NCBI RefSeq assembly: GCF_025464955.1
Contig: NZ_JAODNM010000030.1
Coordinates: 1 to 64,000, forward strand
Reading direction: 5' to 3'
Origin: Amycolatopsis sp.
Lineage (GTDB): Bacteria > Actinomycetota > Actinomycetes > Mycobacteriales > Pseudonocardiaceae
Length of the DNA stretch: 64,000 nt
Of this stretch, positions 34,189 through 42,735 are shown piece by piece. The first letter of the stretch is position 1, and every line of letters starts with the position of its first letter. Under the pieces are notes generated by a model. It worked only from the letters and a program-made list of their open reading frames with translations, did not search any database and was not told where the DNA came from. Both the position numbers and the translations under genes were made by a program.

Positions 34189-35940
34189 CTAGTGGGTGGC
34201 GGCGCGCAGGGCGGCGGTGGCGGCGCGGCCGATGGCCTGCGCGGTGGTGGTGGGGTCGGCCATCACGTGCACGGTCGCCCCGGTCAGCGGGTCGCCGTCG
34301 TCGTCCGGGGACAACCACAACACCGCGCATCCGGTGGCGCGCAACCGATCGGCAAGCCGTTGGGCGTTGCGCCGCAGCTGGTCGGGCACGTAGCCGTCGG
34401 ACACGATCACCAGCAGCCGCGCGGCACCGGGCCGGGACAGGCCGAGCGCACCGTCGAGAGCGTCGATCGCGGTGTCGATGGCCTCCCAGTCGTCCCGCGC
34501 GGCGAACTCCGTCACCGACTTCGGTGTGGTCCCGGGGCGGGTGATCGGGCGGACCTGATAGCCGAAGATCACGGTGGCGGTCTCGGCGGGCACCGGGGCC
34601 TGCGCGGCGGCGTTGGCCATGATCCACGCGGTCGAGGCGACCGGACCCGCGAACCCGCCCATCGACCCCGACACATCGCACGCGATGCCGAGGCGCAACG
34701 GCGGGGTCGGTACCGGGGTGCGGGTGGTGCGGGTGAACGGCTCGGCGGTGGGCATGGCCCCGGCGGCGCGTTGCGCCTCGCGTGCCAGCACGCCCCGCAT
34801 CCGCAGCCGTCCGGGCGGGATCGGCGAGGTGGTCTTCGTCGCGACCCGGTCCCGGACCCCGGCGGTGGTCAACGCGCGCGCCAGCACGCGCGCGGCGGTG
34901 CGTTCGGCGGCGGTCGGCGGGCGGGTGCCGCCGATCTTGGTCTCGCCGTGACGGGAACGACCGGGGGTGGCGGCGAAGACCTTCTCGGCGGCCTCGTCCG
35001 CGCGGCGGCGGGCGTCGTCGTCGGCGGCCTTCCTCCGGGCGGCGGTCTCGGCGGGGTCCTCGGGCAGTGTCGCCCGCGCGACCGCGCGCGCCACCTTCCC
35101 CAGCGTCTTGCCGATGGCGTCGGCCAGCGGTGACGGCGACGGGGTGCCGCACGGGTCGGCGGGGTCGGACAGGTGCGGCGGGGTGGTGTCGGGGTCGGGG
35201 CCGATGATCTCGCACCACGTACGGCCGAGGTCGATCATGGCGTCGGTGTCGTCGTCGGCTACCCGGAATGCCGCGCGCCACACCGCCCGCAGTTGGGCGA
35301 GTTTCTCCGCGCCGAGCACGGTCTCCACGGCACGGGCGACGGGGGCGGTTTCGGCGCGGGTGAGGATGCCGCCGTCGGTGCGTCCCAGGAACAGCGCGGC
35401 GGTGTGGGCGGCGTCGCGCGGGGTCATTGCCGCCGGGAAGGCGGGGTCGTCCAGTTTGAGCCCACCGGTGACGATGGTCTTCACACACGCGCGCAGCCAG
35501 TGTCGGTCATCGGGGCGGCGGCGGATGTGCGCGCGTTCGATCCGGGGCTCTTCGAGCAGCAGGGCGGCGTCGACGATGGCGGGGTCGGTGTCCTCGGGTA
35601 CGGCGGCGTGCCACCGGGTGTGTTTGCTGTGGGCGCATTCGTGGGTCAGCGCGCCCCACATGGGGGCGTAGCGCGTGCGGTCGCTGGTCAGGTGCGGGCG
35701 GGCGGTGGCGGGGTCGACCGGCATGTGGGCACCGTCGACTTCGATAACGGCCGTGGCGTGCAGGAAGCACGCCGGGGCACCGTGTCCGGCACCGGGTGCG
35801 ATGGTGACCATGAGGTCGTCGCGGTCGGCGATCACGGGGACCTCGGCGGTGAGCGCGGCGGAGAGCGCGTCCCATCCGGGCGCGGCGGGGAACACGGCCG
35901 AACCGGTGGCGGCGGGGTCGGCGATCGTGTGCGCGGTCAT
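34189..35940 (-). CDS. VWA-domain protein with HExxH motif
   Basis: The protein has 583 residues. The N-terminal 150 contain GALTHECAHSKHTRW, an HExxH zinc-metallopeptidase motif with a further His. A helical, charged middle follows. The C-terminal VWA domain has GIACDVSGSMGGFAGP (DxSxS of the MIDAS metal site) and ARLLVIVSDGYVPDQL. VWA proteins commonly act with MoxR AAA+ ATPases, here the gene directly upstream (44 bases). Related VWA proteins insert metals or remodel complexes. Whether the HExxH is catalytic is open. GGAAAGG precedes the ATG. Confidence 0.75.
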   Translation of the reverse strand: MTAHTIADPAATGSAVFPAAPGWDALSAALTAEVPVIADRDDLMVTIAPGAGHGAPACFLHATAVIEVDGAHMPVDPATARPHLTSDRTRYAPMWGALTHECAHSKHTRWHAAVPEDTDPAIVDAALLLEEPRIERAHIRRRPDDRHWLRACVKTIVTGGLKLDDPAFPAAMTPRDAAHTAALFLGRTDGGILTRAETAPVARAVETVLGAEKLAQLRAVWRAAFRVADDDTDAMIDLGRTWCEIIGPDPDTTPPHLSDPADPCGTPSPSPLADAIGKTLGKVARAVARATLPEDPAETAARRKAADDDARRRADEAAEKVFAATPGRSRHGETKIGGTRPPTAAERTAARVLARALTTAGVRDRVATKTTSPIPPGRLRMRGVLAREAQRAAGAMPTAEPFTRTTRTPVPTPPLRLGIACDVSGSMGGFAGPVASTAWIMANAAAQAPVPAETATVIFGYQVRPITRPGTTPKSVTEFAARDDWEAIDTAIDALDGALGLSRPGAARLLVIVSDGYVPDQLRRNAQRLADRLRATGCAVLWLSPDDDGDPLTGATVHVMADPTTTAQAIGRAATAALRAATH

Positions 35941-35984
35941 GACGGTCGGTCCTTTCCGGAAACGGTCGGGCGGGTGAGTTGTGG

Positions 35985-37193
35985 CTAGATGCGGGCACCG
36001 AGTGCCAGCGGGGCGACGGTTTTACCGAAGGCGGTGCGTACGACGGTCGCCACGATGTCGCGGTCCTCTTCCGGGGCGGTGCTGATCAGGTTTCCGGCGG
36101 CGGCGTCGGCACCCAACGCGTCGGCGAGGTTGTGGAACGCCAGCAGTTCCCGCAGCTGCGGTGCCCACCTGATCTCGCCGCTGGCCTGTCGGGTGGCGAG
36201 GTTGCGTGCCACCGCCACCGCCCGCTTGTCGATCTTGAGCTGGGCGGCGAGGTCGTAGTCGGTGGACACCTGGATCTGCACGGAGAACCGGGACGCGAGC
36301 GCGTCGGTCAGTACCGCGCCGTGCACGCCGGGGTTGTGTCCGGCCACGACGTAGAAACCGGGGGCGGCGTCGACGACCTCGCCGCCGTGGGCCTTGACGA
36401 TGATCTGGCGGCGGCCGTCCATCGCGGGGTAGACCACGGCGAGCACGGTCGGCGGTATGAGGGTGGCGTCGTCGATGAGCAAGGTCCGGCCTTCGCGCAT
36501 CGCGCGGACCAGCGGGCCGTGCACGAACTCGAAGTTCCCGTCCTTGGTCTGGGTGTACTCGCCGACGATGTCGGCGACCGTGGTGTCCCCGTCGCCCTGG
36601 ATGGTGATCAGGTCGCCGAACGCGGCCTCGATCACCGACGTCTTCCCGGTTCCGGGTGGTCCGTACAACAGGGCCGCGACCCCGGCGTCACGCAACTTCC
36701 GCAGGGCGGTCACGTCCGGAATCCCGGACAGCGTGCGCGGGTGGTAGAGCTGCCCGTTCGGGCGGGTAACCGGACCGGTCACGGGCGGAGCCGCTGTCGG
36801 GGCGGGCGGTGTCGGCGTGGTGGTTGCGGGCGGCGTGGTGGTGCGCGGCGTTGTGCGGGGGCGGCGGCGGGGCGTACCGGTCGGGACCGCCACCGGCGCG
36901 GCGGCGGCGTCGGCGGTGGTCGGGGTCGACCGGTAGCGGACCGGTTTGGCCGAGGTCTGTTCGGCGTAGCCGCCAGCGGTGAGCGCGGCGAGTGCGTTGC
37001 CGATCGCCCCCGAGGACTTCCCGCCGAGTTCGGCGGCGATGGTGCGCGGGGTCATGTCCGTACCCGCGCGGGCGGCGAGGACTTCCGCCACCCGTCGGCG
37101 GAGTTCACCATTGGGCAACCGCCCGCCCGCCGGGGCGGCGGTGGTGGTACCGGGTGCCGCCGGGGCGGTCGTCGGCGTGGCTGGCGTGGTCAT
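35985..37193 (-). CDS. MoxR-like AAA+ ATPase with N-terminal winged helix
   Basis: The protein has 402 residues. A winged helix (about 25-90; IAAELGGKSSGAIGNALAAL) is joined by a Pro/Thr-rich linker to an AAA+ domain with Walker A ALLYGPPGTGKTSVIEAAF, Walker B GRTLLIDDATLIPP, sensor 1 YVVAGHNPG and an Arg in LTDALASRFSV. MoxR ATPases work with VWA proteins to remodel targets. Fusion to a DNA-binding module is unusual for MoxR and suggests the ATPase acts on DNA or controls its own operon. Confidence 0.8.
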   Translation of the reverse strand: MTTPATPTTAPAAPGTTTAAPAGGRLPNGELRRRVAEVLAARAGTDMTPRTIAAELGGKSSGAIGNALAALTAGGYAEQTSAKPVRYRSTPTTADAAAAPVAVPTGTPRRRPRTTPRTTTPPATTTPTPPAPTAAPPVTGPVTRPNGQLYHPRTLSGIPDVTALRKLRDAGVAALLYGPPGTGKTSVIEAAFGDLITIQGDGDTTVADIVGEYTQTKDGNFEFVHGPLVRAMREGRTLLIDDATLIPPTVLAVVYPAMDGRRQIIVKAHGGEVVDAAPGFYVVAGHNPGVHGAVLTDALASRFSVQIQVSTDYDLAAQLKIDKRAVAVARNLATRQASGEIRWAPQLRELLAFHNLADALGADAAAGNLISTAPEEDRDIVATVVRTAFGKTVAPLALGARI

Positions 37194-37232
37194 CGCGGGG
37201 CGTCCTTTCGGTCTGGCAGTCGTCGGGCGGTG

Positions 37233-37445
37233 TCACTTGGTGTCGAAGAACCCGGTAATTCCGTCGGCGTAGGCGGCGGCGTACCAACTTGCGACGGCGT
37301 GGAATCGTTCGGGCACAACGGGATCGGCGTACAGGCCACCCACGTCGCCCTTGTTGACCGATTCCGCGTGCTGCCAGCCGTGGTCGTGCCCGGCTAATCC
37401 GGCGGCGCGGCGCAACGTCATCACATCGTCATTGGTGTGCGGCAT
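37233..37445 (-). CDS. Small protein of unknown function, first gene of the MoxR operon
   Basis: The 70-residue protein has AGGAG six bases before ATG 37445; the ATG just before (37448) is too close. It reads PHTNDDVMTLRRAAGLAGHD and ERFHAVASWYAAAYADGIT. No family was recognised. It precedes the MoxR-like gene by 39 bases. Confidence 0.6.
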   Translation of the reverse strand: MPHTNDDVMTLRRAAGLAGHDHGWQHAESVNKGDVGGLYADPVVPERFHAVASWYAAAYADGITGFFDTK

Positions 37446-37722
37446 CATCGGCTCCTATCGTTGGACATGGCTCGCGCCGGGTGTGGTATTCGGTGTGGTT
37501 TCCGGTTTCCCGGTGACAATTCAATTATGACTCTGCGCCGCGCCGCGCGCAACACAAAACACCACCAATTTTCAAGACTCTTTTCGTGCGGGCGCGCCGC
37601 CGCCATTGTTGATGAATAGAAAGCCGTCCGTACGGTCGGAATTCCCGGCGTTGACGGCAGTGAATTCGCGCTGGGTCCCGGGCGCGCCGGCCGCCGGTAA
37701 CGAGTGAGGTGGCGAGCAGGGC

Positions 37723-37800
37723 AGGGATATGAAGAAATGGAGGGAGAAGAAATGAATAATAGAAAGGTGAAGGAAGGAGGGGAAGAAAGTGAGGGGATAG
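37723..37800 (-). promoter_or_regulatory. G-less, C-rich tract (possible Rho-loading site)
   Basis: The plus strand has no cytosine for 78 bases, so a minus-strand transcript heading into the MoxR operon would contain no G and many YC pairs. This is the composition of Rho utilisation sites. It lies 278 bases upstream of the first start codon (37445). Confidence 0.45.
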
Positions 37801-37958
37801 CAGAAAGTGAAGCAGGTGGGGGCGAGAGAGTGCAGGCCAGCCAGCCCGCCCCGATGTGTCTTCCGGCTTGTGGCCAAGCGAGTCTGGGACACCAGCGGAT
37901 CCCCTTGCGATGCGCTTGACCAGCACCTTCCCGGCCCGCATGAACTGGTCCACTAAGG

Positions 37959-38006
37959 TGAACCCCCGGTTGATCCCCAACATGATCCCCCGTATGAACC
38001 CCCACT
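37959..38006. repeat. Four 12-base tandem repeats with C-runs
   Basis: The units are TGAACCCCCGGT, TGATCCCCAACA, TGATCCCCCGTA and TGAACCCCCACT, all TGA(A/T)CCCC. On the minus strand these give four G-runs of 4-5 separated by 7, 8 and 7 bases, so a G-quadruplex is possible. A protein-binding array at one-turn spacing is the alternative. Confidence 0.6.
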
Positions 38007-38277
38007 GGAGGCTACCGTGGGTGCAGGGCAACACCCACATCGCTACTCTGCGTGACATATACTCACGGTATGAATTGAGCAGGAATACGCTGCGCAGCAT
38101 CCGCCGTTTGGCGTAATGTGGACATCTTCGTTGCCGATGCGAAGAGAGGCGGTGTGGGGCGGTGCGGTCGCGCTGAACAGGCACGATCACGCCGGCGGCG
38201 GGCACGGGGGCACGCTTGCCGCACCTTGGGATGACAGGCGCGGCGAGGGGGCCGGGTCACGGGACACGGGAGACGCT

Positions 38278-38751
38278 ATGAAGGTGGGGGCCGAGAGGTT
38301 TCTTCGACGGTTGTATGACCTGAAGTACCTCGTCGGGGACAAGTGGACACTGGCCATCCTGGTCACGCTGTCGGATGGTCCAATGCGGCGAGTCGAGATA
38401 CTTTCCACTATCAACTCGTATTCCATCGGTGAAGAATGGTCGGACAAACACGCTATTCTGCACGATAGCATGCTGGCGCGGACGCTGAAAAAAATGACCG
38501 AAGAAGGTCTTTTGGCACGCGAACGCGACATGGAGACCTTTCCGCCTAAAGTATTCTATTCTTTGAATCAGGAGGCTCTTGAATTCCTGGAACTTGCCGA
38601 CCCCTTCATCGACTGGGCGGAAGCGCACACGGAACTCATCGCGCAAGCACAGGCGTACAGCCGGCGGCGCGGCCGTGACGTGGGCACGCTGACCGGGATC
38701 GAGGAGCTCGACTCCGGCGGTATCGACGACGACGAAGATGACGGCGACTAG
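38278..38751 (+). CDS. HxlR-type winged-helix regulator
   Basis: The 157-residue protein has the HxlR layout: LKYLVGDKWTLAILVTLSDG, PMRRVEILSTINSYSIGEEW, DSMLARTLKKMTEEGLLARE, then TFPPKVFYSLNQEALEFLE. HxlR regulators bind DNA as dimers. The C-terminal tail is acidic. The family's usual regulatory Cys near the N-terminus is not present. It starts with GGGAGA upstream and points away from the MoxR operon. Confidence 0.78.
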   Translation: MKVGAERFLRRLYDLKYLVGDKWTLAILVTLSDGPMRRVEILSTINSYSIGEEWSDKHAILHDSMLARTLKKMTEEGLLARERDMETFPPKVFYSLNQEALEFLELADPFIDWAEAHTELIAQAQAYSRRRGRDVGTLTGIEELDSGGIDDDEDDGD

Positions 38752-38820
38752 AAAATTCTGACTGAGCCAGTCCGGGGCGGGACGACGGAGCCCGATCCGC
38801 TCGGTGACCATGTCGGCCAC

Positions 38821-41800
38821 TCACCCGGCCGCGGAGCGGCTACGCCCGCCGCCGGAGGCTGATGTGGGCTGAGCGGAGGGGCTGTCGTCGTGGCGTCGGC
38901 GTAGTCGGGCGGCCAGCCCGATCGCGTGCTCGGTGGGCCGGTTGTCGACCTCGGCCAGTCTGGTGGTCAGCAGGGTCAGTGTGCGGGGGATGGCGTCGGT
39001 CAGTCCGAGCCGGTCCTGCAGCCGCATGATGTCGCGGTAGAGGGCTTCGTTGTGCGGGTCGAACGCGCGGGCGATCTCCAGCAGGTCGAGGGTCTGCTGG
39101 GGGTCGTCAGCGACGAGGGCGCGGGCCAGCGCGGCGACGGCGTCGATGGCGTCGCGGCGGATCGCCTCGCGGGCGGTCTCGAGCCACTCCGTGCTCATGC
39201 CGTCGGCCAGCGCGCCGCCGTAGCTGTCCACGATCGCCCGGTAGGCGTCCACCCGGCGCTGGTCGGTCGTGGCGGCCCGGCGGGCGGCCACGGCGGCGTC
39301 GAAGTGCCAGAAGTCGACGGCCACCAACGCCGGGTCCAGCTGGTAGCGGTATTCGCCCGCCATGACGATCTCCGACAGGGTGCCGCCGGTTGCGGCGCTC
39401 ACCGAGCGCCGCAACCGCGACAAGGCGGTGTTCAGCGAGTTGGTCGAGCGCTCCGAAGGCGTGTCCGGCCACAACGCCGCTACCAGCGCCTCGCGGCTGG
39501 CGCCGTCGGGGTGCAGGGCCAGGAACACCAGCAACTCACGGGTGCGAGGCTGGAACGCCCCGGTGACCTCCCGCGCGTCGGTCGTGTCGTGGCCGGTCCG
39601 CCAGAACACCCGCGGAGCACCGAGTACCTCGACTCGAACCGGCACCGAGGCTCGCGCGCCAGCGTCTGCGGCCGGCGCCACCGTGCTCGCGCCGGCGACG
39701 CGGCCGACCTCGCCGGCGGTCGTCGTTGTCGTGGCACTCGGTGCCGCGTCTGCGACGGGTTGCCGAAGGTCCTGGTTGGCACGTAGCCGGACGCCGGGCG
39801 CCTGCACGGGACGCGGGCCGATGATCTCCAGCTCGGTGTCGGTCACCGCCGGTGGCTCGGCCGTCTCGGTGACTTCCAGCTCGATGTCCCGGATCGGCCG
39901 CACGCTGCTGACCTCGCTGGCCGGATCGGGGCCGGCCATCGCGGGCGCGGGGGCGGGCGGGGTTGCTGGCGGTGGGACGTACGGTCGTGGCCCTCGCGGG
40001 GCTGGCGCCTCGTTCTGGGTGGAGGGCTCGGGGTCGGCGTGGTGCAGAAGCTCCAGCAGGACAGCGGTGTCGGCGTCGGCGAGGCGGAACATCCGGGCGC
40101 CGCGCAACTGTTCGCCCAGGCCGGGGCTGGTGGCCGACACGGTGCCGTCGGCGCGGATGTAGGCGGTGACACCGGGCTGCCACTGGCCCAGCAGTAGCCC
40201 GGTGATCCCGAAGGGCGAGCCGTTGTCCAGGACCGCTTGCAGCCGCGGCCGCTGGTGCTCGTGCACGGTGGCGGCCAGCACCAGCGCGGGCCAGGCCCCA
40301 GGCTCGTTCCCGGATGTGGTGCCGGCACCCGCGCGGACCAGGATCTCGGCCTCCAGCACGTCCAGCGCGGCATCGAGGCTGTCGGCCACGCGCAGGGCCG
40401 CAGGCAACTGCGTGCGGGCCGCTGCGCGTCCGAGCAGCGGCGGGAGATCCTCGGCGGGGACGACGACGCTCGTACCGGCCGCGCCCGCCTTGTGGTCGTT
40501 GCTGGTGCTCAGTGCGGAGACCAGCAGCGCGCGGGCCGCCGCCGGGGCGCCGGCGCCCACGAGCCCGAGTCCACGGGCGACCGCGAGGTTCAGTGCGATC
40601 TCCCTGCCATCGCGCACCCCCAAGCGCGCAGCCACTGCGGTGTCCTCGTCGAAGCCGGTCTCCGGTGCGCCGATCATCCTCGCCGGAGCAACGACACCGC
40701 GCCGGGACGGGGCGCCGTCGATGTCGTTGCCGTCGAGGTCGGTCTCGTCGTCCTGCTCGGAGCGCAAGTGCGCCAGCCGCAGCTGGTAGACCACCGGAGC
40801 GACCGGGAAGTCCTCACGATCGCCGCTGCCGGCCCGGTACCGGGCACGGTAACGGCGACGCGCGACCAGCAAGGCCGCGCTGACCGCGGCGGCCAACCCG
40901 AGGCCGACGAACAGGTCCTGCCCCCATCCGAAGCCCGGTTCCCGAGTCGCCGGTTGCGAGCCGGTGGCCGGCGCCGAGGCGTGGGTGGGTGGTGCCGGAG
41001 TTGACGGTATCGAGCTGGCGGGCGGCGGTGCCGTGGTCGGCGGTGACGTGGCCGGGGGAGAAGATGGGGGAGCGGGAGCTGGTGGTGGCGTTGTCACCGG
41101 AGGCGCTACAGGCGGTGGCGCCGCGGAGGCGGGAAGGTCGAGTTCCTGGCCGGGGTAGATCAGGCTGGGCTGGGTGAACGTCCGCCCGCCGGGCTGCGGC
41201 TTGCCTTCGTTGGCGTGGAAGATCTCCGGCCAGCGGGCGCCGTCGCCGAGTGTGCGTTGCGCGATGCGCCACAACGAGTCGTGCACGCCGTTGTCCGGCG
41301 AGCGCACGATCACCGACACCGGAGACGATGCCGCCGGCGTGCTCGCGGCTGTGGCGTCGTCGGCCTGGGTCCTGAACACTGCCTCCCGCACGGTGAACGT
41401 GCTGGGTGACGCGGTGTTCTGCCAGGCCGGCGCGGTCGAGGCGACCGGTGTCCCGGTGCCCAGCGCGCCCGGGGACGGGTCGCTGGGGGCGGTTGCGGGA
41501 CGGTTGCCCAGCACCGCGAGCAGGACCGCGCCGATCAGCACGCCCGCGATCGTGTGCACCGGACCGGCGCTGGAGAGGTCCGGCCACCGTGCGCCGCGGG
41601 CGATGTCGATCGTGCAGCGCAGCACGTCGAGGGTGAAGAAGAACCACACGATCCAGCACGCGCAGGCGAGGAAGTCCAGCAGGAACGCGGTGCTCATCGG
41701 GGTGATCAGGAAATCTTGCAGGTCCGGCCAGGTCGGGACGTGGTGCGGTAGCGGCCAGCCGACGTAGTGCACCAACGCCCACGGCAGTCCGCCGACGAGC

Positions 41801-41943
41801 GCGGTCAGCACGATGGCGGCAACCAGACCCCGTAGCAGCCGGCCGAACAACCGGACGGCCCCGGCCACCCGCCGCCAGGCACGACGAGCCGAACCCGATT
41901 GCCTCGCGGGTTGCTGGCGGGATCGATGTGAGGTTGCGGTCAC
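38821..41943 (-). CDS. Membrane LysM-BTAD regulator of the pilus locus
   Basis: The 1040-residue protein has three membrane helices in the first 150 residues (LVAAIVLTALVGGLPWALVH, FLLDFLACACWIVWFFFTLD). A LysM-like module at about 220-285 contains DSLWRIAQRTLGDGARWPEI. A Pro/Thr-rich stretch, another membrane helix (FVGLGLAAAVSAALLVARRR) and a long cytoplasmic part follow. The C-terminus has an OmpR-type winged helix (RTRELLVFLALHPDGASREA) and a BTAD domain. Such proteins accompany tad loci in actinomycetes and probably link wall sensing to gene control. The GTG start is chosen at the beginning of the basic helix. Confidence 0.75.
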   Translation of the reverse strand: MTATSHRSRQQPARQSGSARRAWRRVAGAVRLFGRLLRGLVAAIVLTALVGGLPWALVHYVGWPLPHHVPTWPDLQDFLITPMSTAFLLDFLACACWIVWFFFTLDVLRCTIDIARGARWPDLSSAGPVHTIAGVLIGAVLLAVLGNRPATAPSDPSPGALGTGTPVASTAPAWQNTASPSTFTVREAVFRTQADDATAASTPAASSPVSVIVRSPDNGVHDSLWRIAQRTLGDGARWPEIFHANEGKPQPGGRTFTQPSLIYPGQELDLPASAAPPPVAPPVTTPPPAPAPPSSPPATSPPTTAPPPASSIPSTPAPPTHASAPATGSQPATREPGFGWGQDLFVGLGLAAAVSAALLVARRRYRARYRAGSGDREDFPVAPVVYQLRLAHLRSEQDDETDLDGNDIDGAPSRRGVVAPARMIGAPETGFDEDTAVAARLGVRDGREIALNLAVARGLGLVGAGAPAAARALLVSALSTSNDHKAGAAGTSVVVPAEDLPPLLGRAAARTQLPAALRVADSLDAALDVLEAEILVRAGAGTTSGNEPGAWPALVLAATVHEHQRPRLQAVLDNGSPFGITGLLLGQWQPGVTAYIRADGTVSATSPGLGEQLRGARMFRLADADTAVLLELLHHADPEPSTQNEAPAPRGPRPYVPPPATPPAPAPAMAGPDPASEVSSVRPIRDIELEVTETAEPPAVTDTELEIIGPRPVQAPGVRLRANQDLRQPVADAAPSATTTTTAGEVGRVAGASTVAPAADAGARASVPVRVEVLGAPRVFWRTGHDTTDAREVTGAFQPRTRELLVFLALHPDGASREALVAALWPDTPSERSTNSLNTALSRLRRSVSAATGGTLSEIVMAGEYRYQLDPALVAVDFWHFDAAVAARRAATTDQRRVDAYRAIVDSYGGALADGMSTEWLETAREAIRRDAIDAVAALARALVADDPQQTLDLLEIARAFDPHNEALYRDIMRLQDRLGLTDAIPRTLTLLTTRLAEVDNRPTEHAIGLAARLRRRHDDSPSAQPTSASGGGRSRSAAG

Positions 41944-42071
41944 GGCTAACTCGATTCCTTGGCAGTACAGGGTTTGCGGCCCGACGGGCACCACCCCGAG
42001 AGGCGACGTGCGCCCGCAGTCTTAATCGGCCTACCCCGACGACGTTGCCCGGCGGGCGTCGTCGATGGACG

Positions 42072-42509
42072 TCAGGACACCTCGGCCGGGACGCGCGCGG
42101 GCGCCTGCGCAGCGGCGGTGCGGGATGCGGCGGGCTCGGTTGGTGCGGGTTCCTGGCCGGGTGTCGACGTCTTCGTCGTGGACGGTCCCCGGCTTGTGGT
42201 ATTCCCGGTGGCGGCTGTACCTGTGGTGGGCTTCTTGCGTTTGCTGCGGCTCGGTTTTCCCGGGGTGTGCCAGTGTGTGAGGTCTGCGGCAGGGATGTCG
42301 GTGAACGTGGCCAACTCGGTGATGCTCATGACCTTGCTGGCGGTGGCCAGCGTGTCGCCGAGTTGGTCGTCGATGTCGGCCAGCTGCTCGGCAATGGCGG
42401 CTCGGCGCTCGGCGAGCGCGCTGACCTGCTGTGCCGCAGCAGCTCTTGTCGCGCTGCGTGCTGCGTCGGCCTGCTCGACACGGTCCTCGATCTCTTGCGC
42501 GGTGGCCAT
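42072..42509 (-). CDS. Coiled-coil protein with HTH-like segment
   Basis: The protein has 145 residues. Residues 1-60 form a coiled coil (SALAERRAAIAEQLADIDDQ). SITELATFTDIPAADLTHWH looks like a helix-turn-helix. The Ser/Thr/Pro-rich tail is disordered. It lies 128 bases upstream of the LysM-BTAD gene and was probably part of the pilus locus before the integrase element separated it from tadG. Confidence 0.6.
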   Translation of the reverse strand: MATAQEIEDRVEQADAARSATRAAAAQQVSALAERRAAIAEQLADIDDQLGDTLATASKVMSITELATFTDIPAADLTHWHTPGKPSRSKRKKPTTGTAATGNTTSRGPSTTKTSTPGQEPAPTEPAASRTAAAQAPARVPAEVS

Positions 42510-42735
42510 TTTGCGGTCCTTCCTGTGAGGTGCTGCACTTGGTGTGGGCGAGGCGGTGTGGTCATGGCTCGATTACCTGAACTGTTGTGAGTTCCGGCAG
42601 CGCGCAGGTGCCCTGGTCAGGGCTATGCGCAGGTGGAGACGGGTTCACTCGTTCGCGTGGAAAAACCGACCAACGTTCGAGATTTCCGACAGAATCGTGA
42701 TGTTCACGACATAACTCGTCCTTCGCTGAACCGAG

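Larger units (their letters stand above)
37449..38277. promoter_or_regulatory. Long leader/promoter region of the MoxR operon and the HxlR-type gene
   Basis: These 829 bases lie between divergent genes and hold no convincing gene. They contain a 78-base stretch without any C on the plus strand and four 12-base repeats with C-runs (separate entries). Frames crossing the tract encode only low-complexity sequence. Confidence 0.5.

Noticed and set aside
37525..38205. 226-codon minus-strand frame across the C-less tract
   Set aside because: The product is Leu/Ser/Pro/Phe low-complexity sequence created by the pyrimidine tract. No ribosome-binding site was seen.
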